Shown here: piece by piece, positions 11,901 to 23,456 of the stretch
How positions within the stretch are numbered: the stretch's first letter is position 1
Layout of the letters: each line of letters begins with the position of its first letter
Origin: Neodiprion pinetum
Lineage: Eukaryota > Arthropoda > Insecta > Hymenoptera > Diprionidae
Direction: 5' to 3'
Assembly: GCF_021155775.2 (NCBI RefSeq)
Contig: NC_060232.1
Coordinates: forward strand, 1,488,001 to 1,552,000
Length of the DNA: 64,000 bases
The notes under the pieces: model-generated
What the model was told of the DNA's origin: nothing
The model's input: only the letters and a program-made list of their open reading frames with translations
Database searches by the model: none
Program-made: the position numbers and the translations under genes

Positions 11901-12874
11901 TGTGTTCGTCATTTCATCAATCCAGAAACATCCGATTACTCACGCGAGATTCAATATCGAGGGTATAATGGAGGGAGGGCTTGACTTTTTTAGTGTGAAT
12001 TGAAGATTTTTTTCTTTTGTGAAATTTTTACCGAATTCCGATCGCAGCTAATCGTTGATCCGTTAAATTTTTCTTCAGCGCATGCTCGTTATAATGAAAC
12101 TTTCGATATTCCTGTTGGACGCAATGCTAATCATATAATAAAAAAGGACGTGATATACACGGACGATCGGTCGGGAAGAGCGAATGCACCTTCTAAAACT
12201 TTCATTTCCTAATTGCTCGGTGACTCGGCGAAGCTTTTGTCTCGAAAACGGAGTTGCGAGATCGTAATCGAAGAGGAATTGACGCGTGGATTAAATATTA
12301 CCGGGCGAAAGGATATAACAATAAGTGGAAGCATCGCGTGCAGATGCGGATGCTCGAGGTGTTTTTTTTACAACCGTATAAAAATTTGATTCCGATTAAC
12401 GCAAGGCCTTTTGTGCTATGACGGCAATAATTCGATGACGTTTTAAGCGTATTACATTGTCTTCTTACGTCAATATGAGTCACGTATCGAGGAAGTAAAC
12501 CGCGTAATGCCGTAAAGCGTTGTGACGGTAACAAATAAATATTTGTAAATATAAAACGACAATCGCATCAGCAAAAAAGCCGGTAGATTCTACTCATAGC
12601 CTCCTTTTTTTCAACGAAGATAAACGAATGCTCGCATTTTCGCACAGATTACGAAAGTAATTCCCATCATCGATAAAGTAACAATTTATACGCACACCTT
12701 GTAACTTTTGAGTAAAAATAACGCGATGCACAGGAATCGTGTTTCCTGAGCCTGGAGGCGCCGATCCAGCGAGTCACAGGATGGGACACGCCGTTTCCAC
12801 ACATTTTCGAGCCCTTTTATCTCCCCGACAAATGGCGGTGCTTCGACGCCGTCAAGAACATCGTCAACTACTGA
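8913..12874 (+). CDS. BCKDHB: Branched-chain 2-oxoacid dehydrogenase E1 subunit beta, mitochondrial (8 exons)
   Basis: This is the beta subunit of the thiamine-diphosphate-dependent E1 component of the branched-chain 2-oxoacid dehydrogenase complex. The complex oxidatively decarboxylates the 2-oxoacids of leucine, isoleucine and valine in the mitochondrial matrix, and E1 acts as an alpha2-beta2 tetramer. Exons: 8913-9075, 9750-9827, 10358-10560, 10658-10813, 11148-11319, 11475-11620, 11777-11863, 12734-12874. They join in frame to 381 residues plus stop, against 392 in human. Residues 1 to about 40 form a basic, Ser/Arg-rich, acid-poor mitochondrial presequence. Then come HFTYAPE, DTQEMNMF, GEDVAFGGVFRC, the cofactor-contacting glutamate motif CEQGIVGFGIG (Glu115), AEIQFADYIFPAFDQ, YHSQSPEA, FEPKILYRAA, WGTQVHV, EVIDLVTILPWD and the C-terminal PFPHIFEPFYLPDKW, all family hallmarks. 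ATG 8913 is chosen for its good context (A at -3, G at +4) and because it places the presequence at the N-terminus. One oddity is Cys324, where the human protein has Gly in the PLTGGF motif. Confidence 0.95.
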
Positions 12875-13491
12875 TAATCCTCGATTCCAGGACGCCAAAT
12901 CGTCGCACCCGACCGATCCTCTTTCAAAGGACGTGGAAGTGGAAGAAGAAATCCTTCATTACACGCAACGCGGAACAAAGGCTATACTTTAATGTACAAT
13001 TTCTTTGTTTTTCTTTTTTTTTTACTTTCACCTATCTCGCATGTACGTTATAATATAATATCTTGAAAATTCTAAGCTGCAAACAGCTCTCGTGCGCTCT
13101 CCCCGACAGGGAAATACTTTTATTATCCCGTAACTTGTGCGGGTGAAACCTTGAATCGTGTGGTAAGGGGGATGAAAATTTTCGAAAGTACACGGACATC
13201 GAGACGTGGCGCGATCCGGTTTTTCTTAATTACTCCCGCCGGGTACATACATGGATTTAGGTAGAAATGTGTACGTGTGTAGGCAGTCGGCGACAAAAGT
13301 CAATGATTCGAAAGGACGTCCTTGCCGCTCGGGCGCTGCTGCATGATCTATAACTGCACGTCGGTTTGTACACAGGCATTATCATACAGCCTGAAAGTCT
13401 GCGGTGTACGTGATTTCTGTTCCCAATATAATAAGGGATCTGGAAATGAGAAAATCAAGTTCAATTCAATGGAACGATTCAGGATAATAAA
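12875..13491 (+). other. BCKDHB 3' flank with candidate polyadenylation signal
   Basis: After the BCKDHB stop the sequence shows no further E1-beta similarity. An AATAAA occurs at 13486-13491, about 610 bases downstream, and could end the transcript. Nearer variants such as AATATA near 13055 are also possible. Confidence 0.35.
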
Positions 13492-14816
13492 AATATTGTA
13501 CGTAACGTGTATACCTTATATGTACGTCAACTCTAGAACCGTAATTTATTCCCGTAATTTTCTTTCCATTTCACGTCTCCGATCCCGCATGACATAGGAT
13601 AATATAATGATAAGAACAGTAGTGGAAATCGAATAACACGACGCGGTGACAAAAGTGGGGAAAACAAGCGTGCGGGAGTTGCTCGCCAGCTTTTGGCTAA
13701 CCGAGAATCTAAAACGACGATCTAATCTTCGGAGATATTCGATCTTTTCACGGTCGATATAAATCAGAGCGCTCGATAAGTAGCCGATCGCGATTTTACA
13801 CCCAGGATATGGGTAAACAAAAAATAACGCTTCGTACAATCGGTCATTCGATTGCGAAGGGTAATCAAATCAGCGCCGACGGTGCAAAAATACTCGAGTC
13901 GATTCGACGCAAAGTCATGTCACGAACCCTGTAGTAACGCGATTCTTTTCTCCCGGATACAGCAAAAATCGGCATCAACGAAACGCGACAATTTTTTGCA
14001 ACAAGGCGCTGATGTACTATACGCAGAACCAGCGCCGAGGCATAGACTGCATAGACATCGGGTATATATAATACCTACGCGAAAATATGCGGTTTCGCAA
14101 CGAAACGCCCCGAAGCGGCAAAAACCTCATCGCACCATTGCTCCGGATACAGAATACATACACTGGCTGTATTGTGTACGTACACGTATGCACGCAGACC
14201 GAGCGAGACTCGCGACCAGGTGTGGACGTGTAATTCACCGGCTCTTACGGGGCTACCTACTGACCATGGCCCAATTCCGTCGATCAGCCGGCCTGAATTA
14301 CCGCCTGTCAAAATTAACGACTTGTGTACGCGATCTCCGACGATCAGGCTGCTGATCCTTAAAAGCCCTCTTGACGTATCAAGGAAGTCGTGCCTGAATC
14401 CGTAAAGTCGGCATCGTCCGCGCGTAAATGTACAATAATAACCCCTGGTGAAAATGATTTCTACGATTTTATACGAATTTTTAACGAAATTCGTACATTA
14501 CGTAGAATTTTGTGCAAAAATTTACATAGATTTTCGTCAAATTTGTTTTTTCTCTCGGGAAAAAATCTACAAGCTACTACAATTTTCAAGGAAGTTTAAC
14601 AATTCTTCACGCAAAACTATGCGTATTTACAAGTTTGTGAGAAATAATACGAAATGTTCCAATTTCTGTGAAAGATCGTAGTAGTAGAACTTTCCGTCCG
14701 GTTACTCGGCTCTTTTGTATAAGAAAAATTCCCCCCGTGCGTACCGTATAACAATTCCACTGCGGGGGGTGTCGAATTCATACAATCAATGTTGATGTAT
14801 TGAGAATAACCCAACA

Positions 14817-14990
14817 GCTACCTTGTAAAAAATTGGCGGTTAAAATCGACCAATAGTGCCGATGTGGACTACTATGGAAAAATTTTTGTCATCATTTTAG
14901 AACTTGAACGTCAGATAACTTTAAATTGATACCAAAACACATTCCGTCAAAGTCGACACCGCATGTTTTTTACAGTGTACCGATTACTAC
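14817..14990. repeat. Possible degraded terminal-inverted-repeat element
   Basis: Left part (14817-14860) reads CCTTGTAAAAAATTGGCGGT. The reverse complement of the right part (14944-14990) reads ACTGTAAAAAACATGCGGT, sharing the GTAAAAAA and GCGGT blocks and a later GTCGA/ATCGA block. The arms are diverged and short and I found no target-site duplication, so this is only a tentative MITE-like remnant. Confidence 0.3.
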
Positions 14991-16525
14991 CTGAGGATTA
15001 GATAATCAATCGGCGAGCTGCGAAATGATTTCGAGATTTGTGCGTTTGATACGTTCCTTTGCAACATCGTCTACTGTCAAATTGCACCGATTAAAATTGA
15101 CGATATTGAAAAAGCAAGCGTGATTTCCTTCCACTTGATCGGCATGTAACACATCATACACGTACGTACGTAATACCTGCAAAATATACAGTGTACATAC
15201 CTATATTCTAACGATGAGGAAAGCTGATCCGTCTGACTTCCGAAGGACGTGAACTTTAAAAGACGTCCCGGATAGAACGTCGCTGAATGTAGGCATTAAG
15301 CATATATACCTTAACCAGCTGTACCCGATGCGCACACACAGATGCTGATGAGGAACCCGTTCTCGGAGTCCGCGAACTTCGATGCAGTATCCGCGACGAC
15401 CGGAGTCGAGAATTCATTAAAAATAGGTGCGTAATAACGAGTCTCTTGCCCCTGGAGGCGAGAAGCGTTCGAACCGGCGATTTTGCTTTCCCGCATTTTC
15501 ACGGGGTCATTTCCTTTCGCGTTTTGGGTAAATGAGGGCATTCCTTGTGCCTGTCGAAGAAGGAGACGCGATTGTTTTAAGTCACCTAGGATTTTCTACG
15601 TTCGTCGTGTGACTGTTGGGAGAATTTTCTCTCCGAGTCCCAAAGGGAAGGTTAACGATCTACGCGACGTATAACAATCGATAATAATTAATTTACCCAC
15701 AAAACCGCGGCGCTTGGGGAAACACGTATATGTATTATAAGAACATGCCGAAATGGTTAATAGTAGACTGAAATATGTAACGCACGTACGTTGTATCCCA
15801 GTCTGCCTCCCATTCGAATAGATGTCGGACACGGATTCAGGGTTCGTACGCACAGGGAAAACCGAGAGAAGTCAAGAAATTTCCAAAATAGGACTGGAAT
15901 TTTTAGTCCGTCTCGAAAAAAATAAACTCGTTCTTACACGGAGTAACATCGATCTTGAGAAGAAAAAAAATTGTACTTAGTATTTTGTTTCGTCGCACTT
16001 GGTACGTTCTACGTATGTTACTTGATACCAAACCTTGTTTCGTTTTTTTCTTACCGAAAATCGCAGGCTGTTCTCTGTAAATTGATAGTCAGATAGTAAG
16101 ATATTTACTAGGTAGTAACGTGTAAAAGAAATTGTCTTTATTCGTCGGTATATTTTTCGACACGTTAGTGGAAAAATGATATTTTCAGGCTCGAATACCT
16201 GAAAAAGTCGGGAAATTTGATATTCCAATAACCGTACGAACCCCGGGCATGCACCGCGGTACGAAATCGGATCATGACTGGTAAAGGCTGGAACTGGGCT
16301 GAAAAATGTCAAGTTGGCAAATAGGCATGACATATGGATAAAGGCGGCATAATCGTAGTCGACCGATAAGCGGGCGGGGTAATTGAGTAAAAATCGGTTT
16401 CGCATATGGGTCGATCAGGTACGACTGCACATGCATTACGCCAGACGACGCGGGTATTGCGCACAGGCACAAAGAAACGCGGGGACTTCGGATGCATGAT
16501 GTAAAAATGGCGAACGCTGCGGTGA

Positions 16526-16560
16526 GCAAAGCAAAGCAAAGCAAAGCAAAGCAAAGTAAA
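16526..16560 (+). repeat. Pentanucleotide microsatellite (GCAAA)n
   Basis: Six perfect GCAAA units from 16526 to 16555 are followed by one variant GTAAA unit. It lies in otherwise non-coding DNA. Confidence 0.95.
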
Positions 16561-17340
16561 GGTGTAGGAAGTTCGCTGCCGCGGAGTTGAGCCAGGCCTG
16601 CAGCGTAAAATCTGTGTCCGTGTGTGCGTGCGCGCTTAGCCTGAACAGATATGCGCGTATTTTGTAATTTGAAAGGGAAACCACATTCTTTCTCTGCGTA
16701 TTATGATACCGTCGCGTGAAAGTTGGCAACAGTGCGCCGAGCAGGAGCTCCGCTGTAAATACGCCTGTATACTCTCCCCAGAGGCAAGGAGCCAGTCTCC
16801 GTGGCGTTGAGCCAAGCTCTACCTATATCGAAGGTCGACCGGTTCGTGTTTATTAGACGATTTTTTCGCCAATAGTAACGGGCTTTGCCAGCCGCTGCCG
16901 CTGCCATATGTCCAAGGCGGACGCGCCGCTCCGCACTTTCACCGAATTTTTGACACCGCCCGATTTCTGCATCCGGTGCACCGAACCGTCCCCCAAATTT
17001 CGGACCCTCTGCGCCCTTGGACGAGGTCCTCCCTCCTCTTCCCCGCGGCTGCACTTGACTCGGAACCTCGGTATTTAACCGGTAGAAAGTGCAACTTGGT
17101 TGCGTTCGTAACCCCGCGCACCTTAAACCGCCTCCGGAACGTATGCGATCCCCGATTTCTCACCGAAAACGCGGTTGTCGCACCTTTCGCCCCCGTCTGT
17201 GAGACCGACGCCTTACGCACGCACGTGCTGCTCTTATTTCTCGTACGCAGGCTTCGCCCTCGGTACAGTTTCCCTCAAATTCGATCGATCGATCTGCTTT
17301 CAATTTAGCTGTAATTCGTTAAAACAGGATCGCCACAAAC

Positions 17341-17612
17341 CCGGAAAACCTGGAAATGTCAAGGAATTTTTTATTCGAATTAGACCTGATTTTTTTATGT
17401 AACAAGTTTACTTTTTTTCGTCGAGATAACAAATTGGCTTAAATTAACTTTTTTCTACATTATATTTTTCTTCAATTCGAATTGAATTTTAACCGAATAC
17501 AGAGTTTTAGTAACTTGTTGCTAGAACTGGGAAAATGTCGGGAAAAACTGGCTTTCAAGTCCCGTCAAACGTGGAAATGTGGAATTTTTTTCCAAAAATT
17601 TGTGGCCACCCT
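17341..17612 (+). repeat. Interspersed-repeat-like stretch ending in GTGGCCACCCTG
   Basis: This region contains two variants of a phrase (GGAAAACCTGGAAATGTCAA and GGGAAAATGTCGGGAAAAAC) and ends with TGTGGCCACCCTG. Related phrases recur at 16197-16219 and 24811-24839 in the same orientation. The pattern suggests old copies of a dispersed element; no reading frame or clear ends were found. Confidence 0.45.
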
Positions 17613-19373
17613 GTTCCGGTATTTCATCGTCTTGTTCGGAGATCGATTAATTGCCGTTAATTACCGAAAACGGAAATTCGAGTTGCGTCCGATGTTTTGC
17701 CCTCCGCGAATCCGTTATCTGCACCGATTATCGAGGCAGGTGTCGTCGGTTTGAGCTTGCGCTACGTTGTACAATCTGGTCGTTATCGCTCCTCGGCACC
17801 TTATCAATCTGCAAACTTCTAATAATGTCAAGCCAGTCACCGCCGCGCAATTCCAGGTATTTTCAACAATAACAAAGGCAAAACGAAAAGCGAACCGCCA
17901 TCGCGTTTCAGAGTTATCGATCTCCCGACCCGTAAGTGCAAAAGCCATTTCCCTTAGAGGACGACGAATCATTTTTAATAATTAAAGCTCATCTGCGATT
18001 CGATGCGCGCGGGTTTCGGAATTTTTACCGATAGCGCGCAAAAAAAAATTGATGAATTCAACAAATACGGTGAAAGAAATGTTCTTTCAATTGAAATAAA
18101 TTTTGTTTTACTCGATATCAAGAATTATTGTTTTGACCACTTTTTTGCCGGATCAAGTCGCATTACTTTGAAGTGAAAAAAAAAAAAAAAAAAACATCTA
18201 TTTGGCCATATTCGGCAAATTTAATAAATCCTTTCGCTGTTTGTAATACGCAACAAGTGAAGTCTGGGCTTGCAATTCAAACGATCGTAACTCGAAATAA
18301 CAGAGCTTTACGGGAAAAAGGTGTATTTTTTTCATGACAAATCGGAGAAGCTGTAAAATTGAGTTGGGGTGTTTTAAATTATAAGGGCAGAAATGTCGAT
18401 GGAAAATTTGTAGCAACCTGTAGGCCACGGGCGTTAGCCGATGTAACATGTAACGCTTGATACATGTAATATACATATAACCCAGATTCAGTGACATTTA
18501 ACGATTCTGTGTACCACTTACGTGATACCGTATACGACCAGACGGAGTTGACCCGTCGCGGTGGCCGACCATGCCCGGCTTGTTCCACTGCCGATGCTGA
18601 TTGCGAGCCTGCGGGAAGGCGGAGCGGGGTTGAATTCGGAATTTGAAAAGTTCCGGAAGCGCCGAATTCCGAATGCCTCGGCGGGGGAACTTGAAGAAAA
18701 GAAATAAAACTTTGACGAAACGTATCAAACGGTTCGAATAGTCCGAAATCCAACGCTCAAAGTTCCGAAAGGGGGAAATTCCGAAGGAGCGTAGCTCCGT
18801 CGAGTCAAAGTTCCGAAAGCGCGAAAATGAGAAAGTTTAAAAATCTGTTTTCAGTTCTGTGAATTTCTGGCGTGGTGAAATTTCACCACTTTGATCTTTC
18901 TTTGTTTCGGATTTTGGATATCTTTACGTTCGGAATCCTGGTCATCCTGATTCTCGGTTTTTCTGATTTTTTTTTATACCCACGAGTTGAGTAAATTACG
19001 CTGTGTGAGTATATTTTAACTTTCGAAATTATACTCTATCGAAACATTATTTTCAGGAAGCTTGCTCTATCGAAACTTGAATTTTCGAAACGTTGAGCCA
19101 TTGGATTTCCGACCATTCGAAACTTGCGAATTCGAATGCAATGACAAATCTCGCAAACTACCGATGCAGGTCAGCTGACTTTACTAAAAACCTAGTCAGT
19201 TCTCAGCTAGAAAGAACCGCGTCGATTCGAACCGAAATCCATTATCTTGTTCTCAAGATACATTGGTCAAAGAAAAAATTCTCTCAAAAAGCTCTTATTT
19301 CTTCTCATTTTCAGAGTATTTACAACAGCTCCCCTTTTTCTCCGAATACAAGTAACCAGAGGGTTAAAAAAAT

Positions 19374-19401
19374 TCTCTCTCTCTCTCTCTCTCTTCTCTC
19401 C
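19374..19401 (+). repeat. (CT)n microsatellite
   Basis: A nearly perfect CT-dinucleotide run. Reading frames through it consist of Ser/Leu repeats and are not genes. Confidence 0.9.
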
Positions 19402-22093
19402 TCAGTTTACATTATCAGCGTTTTTCTTATTCTTTCAGCTGACATGATTGCGTTACCCGTTTCTTCCACCTGTACACGCTCACCCTTTACTCCGAAAGGC
19501 TAATTTACGCGGTACCCTCGGCGGAGCTGAAAGGTCGTGAAAATATTTATCGATGAAATAAAAGAGGAGGACGAGGAGGAGGCGAGGCGCGAGGCTCAAA
19601 GTTCAAGGTTCCCAGTCGAGGGCGGCCTGCGTCGGTTGATGAAAAGTTTGACGGGCCAGTAATTAGTCTGTATCGGCCCGTCAAAGGCGGAGCCAATCGC
19701 CGCGTGTGCAGTTCTCTGTAAGTAATTTTGGTTCTTTTAAAATTCCATTAGTCGTTGAACCGCAACGACCATTCAACGGACCGGAAAATCTCTGTGCTTT
19801 TGTAAAATGTGACACAGGCGCGGCGCGGAGACTTAAACGGAATCACACGATACGCGAGTTTTATCGCTCAACGAGATTATCGTAATATCGAATTTTTTTT
19901 ATTCGGAAAGCGGAGCAGGCGCGGTATTGCCCAAGTTCGTAGATTATCGCTCTTTGCATATATCTAGCCGGTCTGTACTACGCTATTCGTAACGTGCGAT
20001 TTGCACAGCCGTATAACTACTTTATACACGCGAGGAATAAATAATATTCACGCTGTGCCGTAATTTAGGAATTTTCTGTACCACGCCCGCAGCCATGGAA
20101 CGCTATCGAAATGGAATATGAAAGTTTTGTTATCTATCGAGAAGAAAAACAGTAGAGATGAAAAAGAAAAATCTTACTCTTTCTCTTTCTTTTTCTCTTT
20201 TTCTTTCCACATATTTTTTATTTAAATATTTGCACGCCACTTGTGATGCACGGCTGCATTGTGGATATTGCGAAAGGCGTTTATACTTGTAATATGCGTC
20301 TGTGAGATATTACACCTACGAACACGAGGAGAGCAAAATACTCCGTGAGAAGCGCATCCCGCACGGTTTGTACAGCTGACTATGAGAATACAGCTGCACT
20401 CGCGGTGTTTAACTCGTACCGCGACTCTTTCCACGCAAACATACCTAAGCATAGCGCTGATGCGGGTATTGGTTTAAAATTGACAACGTTAACTAGATGA
20501 ATTAGATTCGCGATACGTTCGATCCGTAACTTGAACTGCAACTTTCGCTGTCTTGCTTCTCCGTCTCATTCGCAATTGTCAATTGAATTACGGAAAGAAG
20601 AAGCCAAGCATGCCTGTCTGGGTATAATGTAACAGGTAGACTGCAATGTGTGAATTAAATACCAATAAGAAATTCCACGAATTATACACGCATTATGGTA
20701 TGTTAAGTGCAGGACCTTATTCATTAAATAACGATCAAATAGTTCTCGGCTGAATCTGTATGTTACCCACGTTATGCAGGGTATCACGCATACGCGTTTA
20801 TTTAAAATATTTATACACGGTGCTCGAGCTATTATGAGAGTGATAAGAAGAGACAGAAGAAACACGGAGAAATAACAGAAAATGGAAGACATTAAAGAAA
20901 ATATTAGGCGATCGTGGGGCAGTTCGACAACCTCTGTAACTGTTTACGTACGTTTGTTTTTTCGTTAGACATGCACGAGACGAAGCGTCGACGAATGAGC
21001 ACGTAACTCCGTAACAATCGATCGATACCTGTACGTACAACTACAGGGCTAACAAAATTTCATTTGCATACTTGTTTCGAAATCTGGCAGTTGATAGACG
21101 TGATGCTTGTTGTTGGAAGGAATTCGCGCTGATTGTCGAATAAAAACGTAGAAATCGGAACATGGAAAATTTCAGAAACACGAAAATCTACGCCGTAAAA
21201 ATATCTTTTTGTAGATAAATCGGATTATTCCACGTTGCGAGTTCTCTGAGTTTTCGTATTTGCAAATAGTCAAATTCTGTGAGAGGAATCTTTCGCGTGT
21301 TTGAGTATTCGACATTATCACGATCCTTACACGTTTCTGATCTTTGCAAATGTTCACCGCTTGGCATTCTCGATCACCGATCAGATTTCGAAAAATCGTC
21401 TATAACGACCAGGGGGTTTCGGAAGAAAATAATTGGTGACAACCCCTGAACAGTTTGCTTCGGTCAAAAGAAATATTGTGTAAAAAAACGAGCGTTCTGC
21501 GTTATGTGGAATATGGCGCTTATTTAATTGTTCACTATTTTTTCACATTTTTTTGAATTTTTCAAGAAACACTGTAGCAATTCGATTATTATTTCTTTCC
21601 TGACATTTATATTCGATCCAAATATCACGATCCATAACGCAACGATGCATCAACCAGGAATCTTAATCTACTAAATTAAAAGCTCATATTAAATTATAAC
21701 TATACTGTTATATTGAATCAACGATGAAAAAGATCGTCAGATCCACGTCTCAAACATCAACCTGAGACAGAATATTACAACTGTGTGTCTTCTTCGTGAC
21801 GTAAAGTGATATTCCGATTGATGTAAGCAACAAAAAATAACTCTACTCACGATTCTTCATAAGCCTACACCGAGGGAAATTATTAGTTCAGGTTACCGCT
21901 CGTTCCTTAACTATTTTCATTTTTTACCACAATCGAAAAATGTAGTTCTAGGTACACAATGAAATTTAGTTTTGTAGCTGTTGCCGGAAAGTCTGGTATC
22001 CGTTACTACTCTTTCTCATTACGATCACTCTTACTACATTTTATTGCAACCGTTGCGAAAATTTAACGCTTGTGCAGCGATAAATTGACGTCA

Positions 22094-22296
22094 AAGCCTT
22101 GTTCAACCAAAAAAGTAGAGTAAACCTCAGAAACTGATTTTTGGTTGCAATTACCAAAAACGGATCGAAAATAGCGCAAAATGTTTACGCGTACCTCGTT
22201 TTTCGTAATTCCAACAACATTCAAACAATTTTTTCAACGATACCGGTTATACTGAATTTTTCCAGCTACCGTAACGAATAAAATTTTTCTCAGTAT
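22094..22296 (+). repeat. Dispersed repeat, copy A
   Basis: About 200 bases that recur, reverse complemented, at 47683-47889. Shared blocks include AAAAAAGTAGAGTAAACCTC, GTTGCAATTACCAAAAA, GGATCGA, TAGCGCAAAATG, TTACGCGTACC and TTTCGTAA, then ATTCAAACA and TTTTCTCAG near the end, all in the same order with scattered substitutions. Neither copy encodes a protein. It is probably a non-autonomous transposable element or the remnant of a larger one. Confidence 0.8.
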
Positions 22297-22439
22297 AAAA
22301 AAAAACTGTATAAAAGTAAAAACTCAACCAACCGCGATCATCGGCACAACGTAGAACGCCCGTCTATCGACGGAGCCTTTCCTTTGACCTAAACGAACTC
22401 CCTTATATCGGTGCAACGGTAAAAAATCGTCAATTATCT

Positions 22440-23183
22440 CCCCTCGAACACCCTAACAATGACACATAAGACGACTCTGCGCGAAAGGGGGTCGATTTCC
22501 GCCGAGATTAAACGCGGTTCCTCAGCATTCGGAAGTCCGAAGAAGAAGAAGGCGTCGCGACGCCTCCGTAGCGTCGGCGTTGAGTCGACGTCGCCGGGGG
22601 CGAGGGGGAGGGAATCCCAGCGACGACGCGACGCTGGCCGCCTGGCGGTCGAATCGGCGACGTCGCGAGTTTCTAGCCCGGCTTCGGTTCTGCTCTCCGT
22701 GCTGATCTCGTCCCAGTGCGGCTCCACTTCTGTCTTGTGCGTGTGGCGTGTGCCGGTGCTGACGAACAAACCGAATCACCTGTATTTCCATTGCCCGGTT
22801 ATCCACCCGCCGCCACCCTTAGTCGCAGAACTCGAGAGTGCCGTGACGCATCATTTTAAAAGCCCCGCAGCCGCGTTGTACGTTACATCCGACCGCAGTC
22901 GCGGATTCAATTCGTAATTTTATATTATACAATCGTGTCGTTTTAAAAACAGTCCTTCTTATTTTCATTTATTATTTTTAAAACTTTTATTTATAATATC
23001 GTTTTCAAACGTCGTTTCGGTACGTGCGGAAAGTGTTGAATATTAAAAATCGAGGCTTTGTAAAATAGGGAGAGACGGACAGACGGAGAGAGAGAGGGGA
23101 AATATACGGAATTTGGGTAAAATCGAGACGTCGAAAGTAACCGGAGCGTTGCGAAAAAGGGGGTTTGGGAAAATTTTGACATA
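22440..23183 (+). promoter_or_regulatory. GC-rich promoter / 5' leader island before the 23.2 kb exon
   Basis: Base composition shifts to GC-rich and CpG-rich from about 22.44 to 22.92 kb, then to an A/G-rich leader (22.99-23.18 kb) that runs into the ATG at 23184. Open frames on both strands here (for example 22459-22917) are most likely by-products of high GC content. A transcription start within this island is inferred, not mapped. Confidence 0.5.
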
Positions 23184-23456
23184 ATGGCAGAGTCGTACTC
23201 GTCAGTTGCGACCGGCGGCAGTACGATAATGACAGGCACGATAAGCGCGATAAGTGAGAAGGCGACGCTTCGTGACGACGATCGAGATGGTGCCGCTGGA
23301 ACAGGGCGGGGAAGGGTGAGGAACGGTCAGAAAAACTCCAAGGAGAAGCTGCGGGAGCAGCACGCCAAGGTGGAGGAGGACCTTGTCGAAGAGGAACCGA
23401 GAACGTCGTCCGGGAAGACCGACCTCTTCATCTCCGAGACCCTGCCGCTGATGCAG
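23184..23456 (+). CDS. First coding exon of an unidentified gene (partial)
   Basis: An ATG in good context (ATAATGG) opens a 91-codon frame ending in CAG followed by GTAAGG, a strong donor, with splice phase 0. The predicted N-terminus starts MAESYSSVATGGSTIM. It is Ser/Thr/Gly-rich, then charged (an RGRVRNGQKNSKEKLREQ segment and an acidic EEDLVEEE segment), and ends near TDLFISETLPLMQ. This looks like a disordered cytosolic N-terminal tail. There is no signal peptide, transmembrane segment or known domain in it, and I do not recognise the family. The frame continues past the donor to 23720 with unremarkable sequence, so an unspliced short protein is less likely. The next exon was not found and may lie beyond the window. 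Confidence 0.6.

Larger units (their letters stand above)
13492..22093. other. Intergenic DNA, no supported gene
   Basis: Open frames up to 167 codons occur here on both strands (for example 13852-14355 and 16701-17308). None has splice structure or recognisable motifs, and several overlap each other, so I regard them as chance. The stretch 16.7-17.3 kb is GC-rich and CpG-rich and could be a regulatory island. The region contains a possible degraded inverted-repeat element (14.8-15.0 kb), a GCAAA pentanucleotide array, interspersed copies of a 'gaaaacctggaaa' repeat, and a run of degenerate 'agttccgaaag' and 'tcgaaac' phrases (18.63-19.13 kb). Confidence 0.6.

Noticed and set aside
13852..14355. 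167-codon open frame on plus
   Set aside because: Opens on a non-ATG codon in the track sense, has no motif, splice site or compositional support, and overlaps competing frames on the other strand.
16701..17308. Overlapping frames of 93-117 codons on both strands
   Set aside because: GC-rich DNA lowers stop-codon frequency on both strands at once; none of the products is recognisable.
22459..22917. 152-codon frame upstream of the 23.2 kb exon
   Set aside because: Lies in the GC-rich island with long frames on the opposite strand too; more likely promoter or leader than protein.
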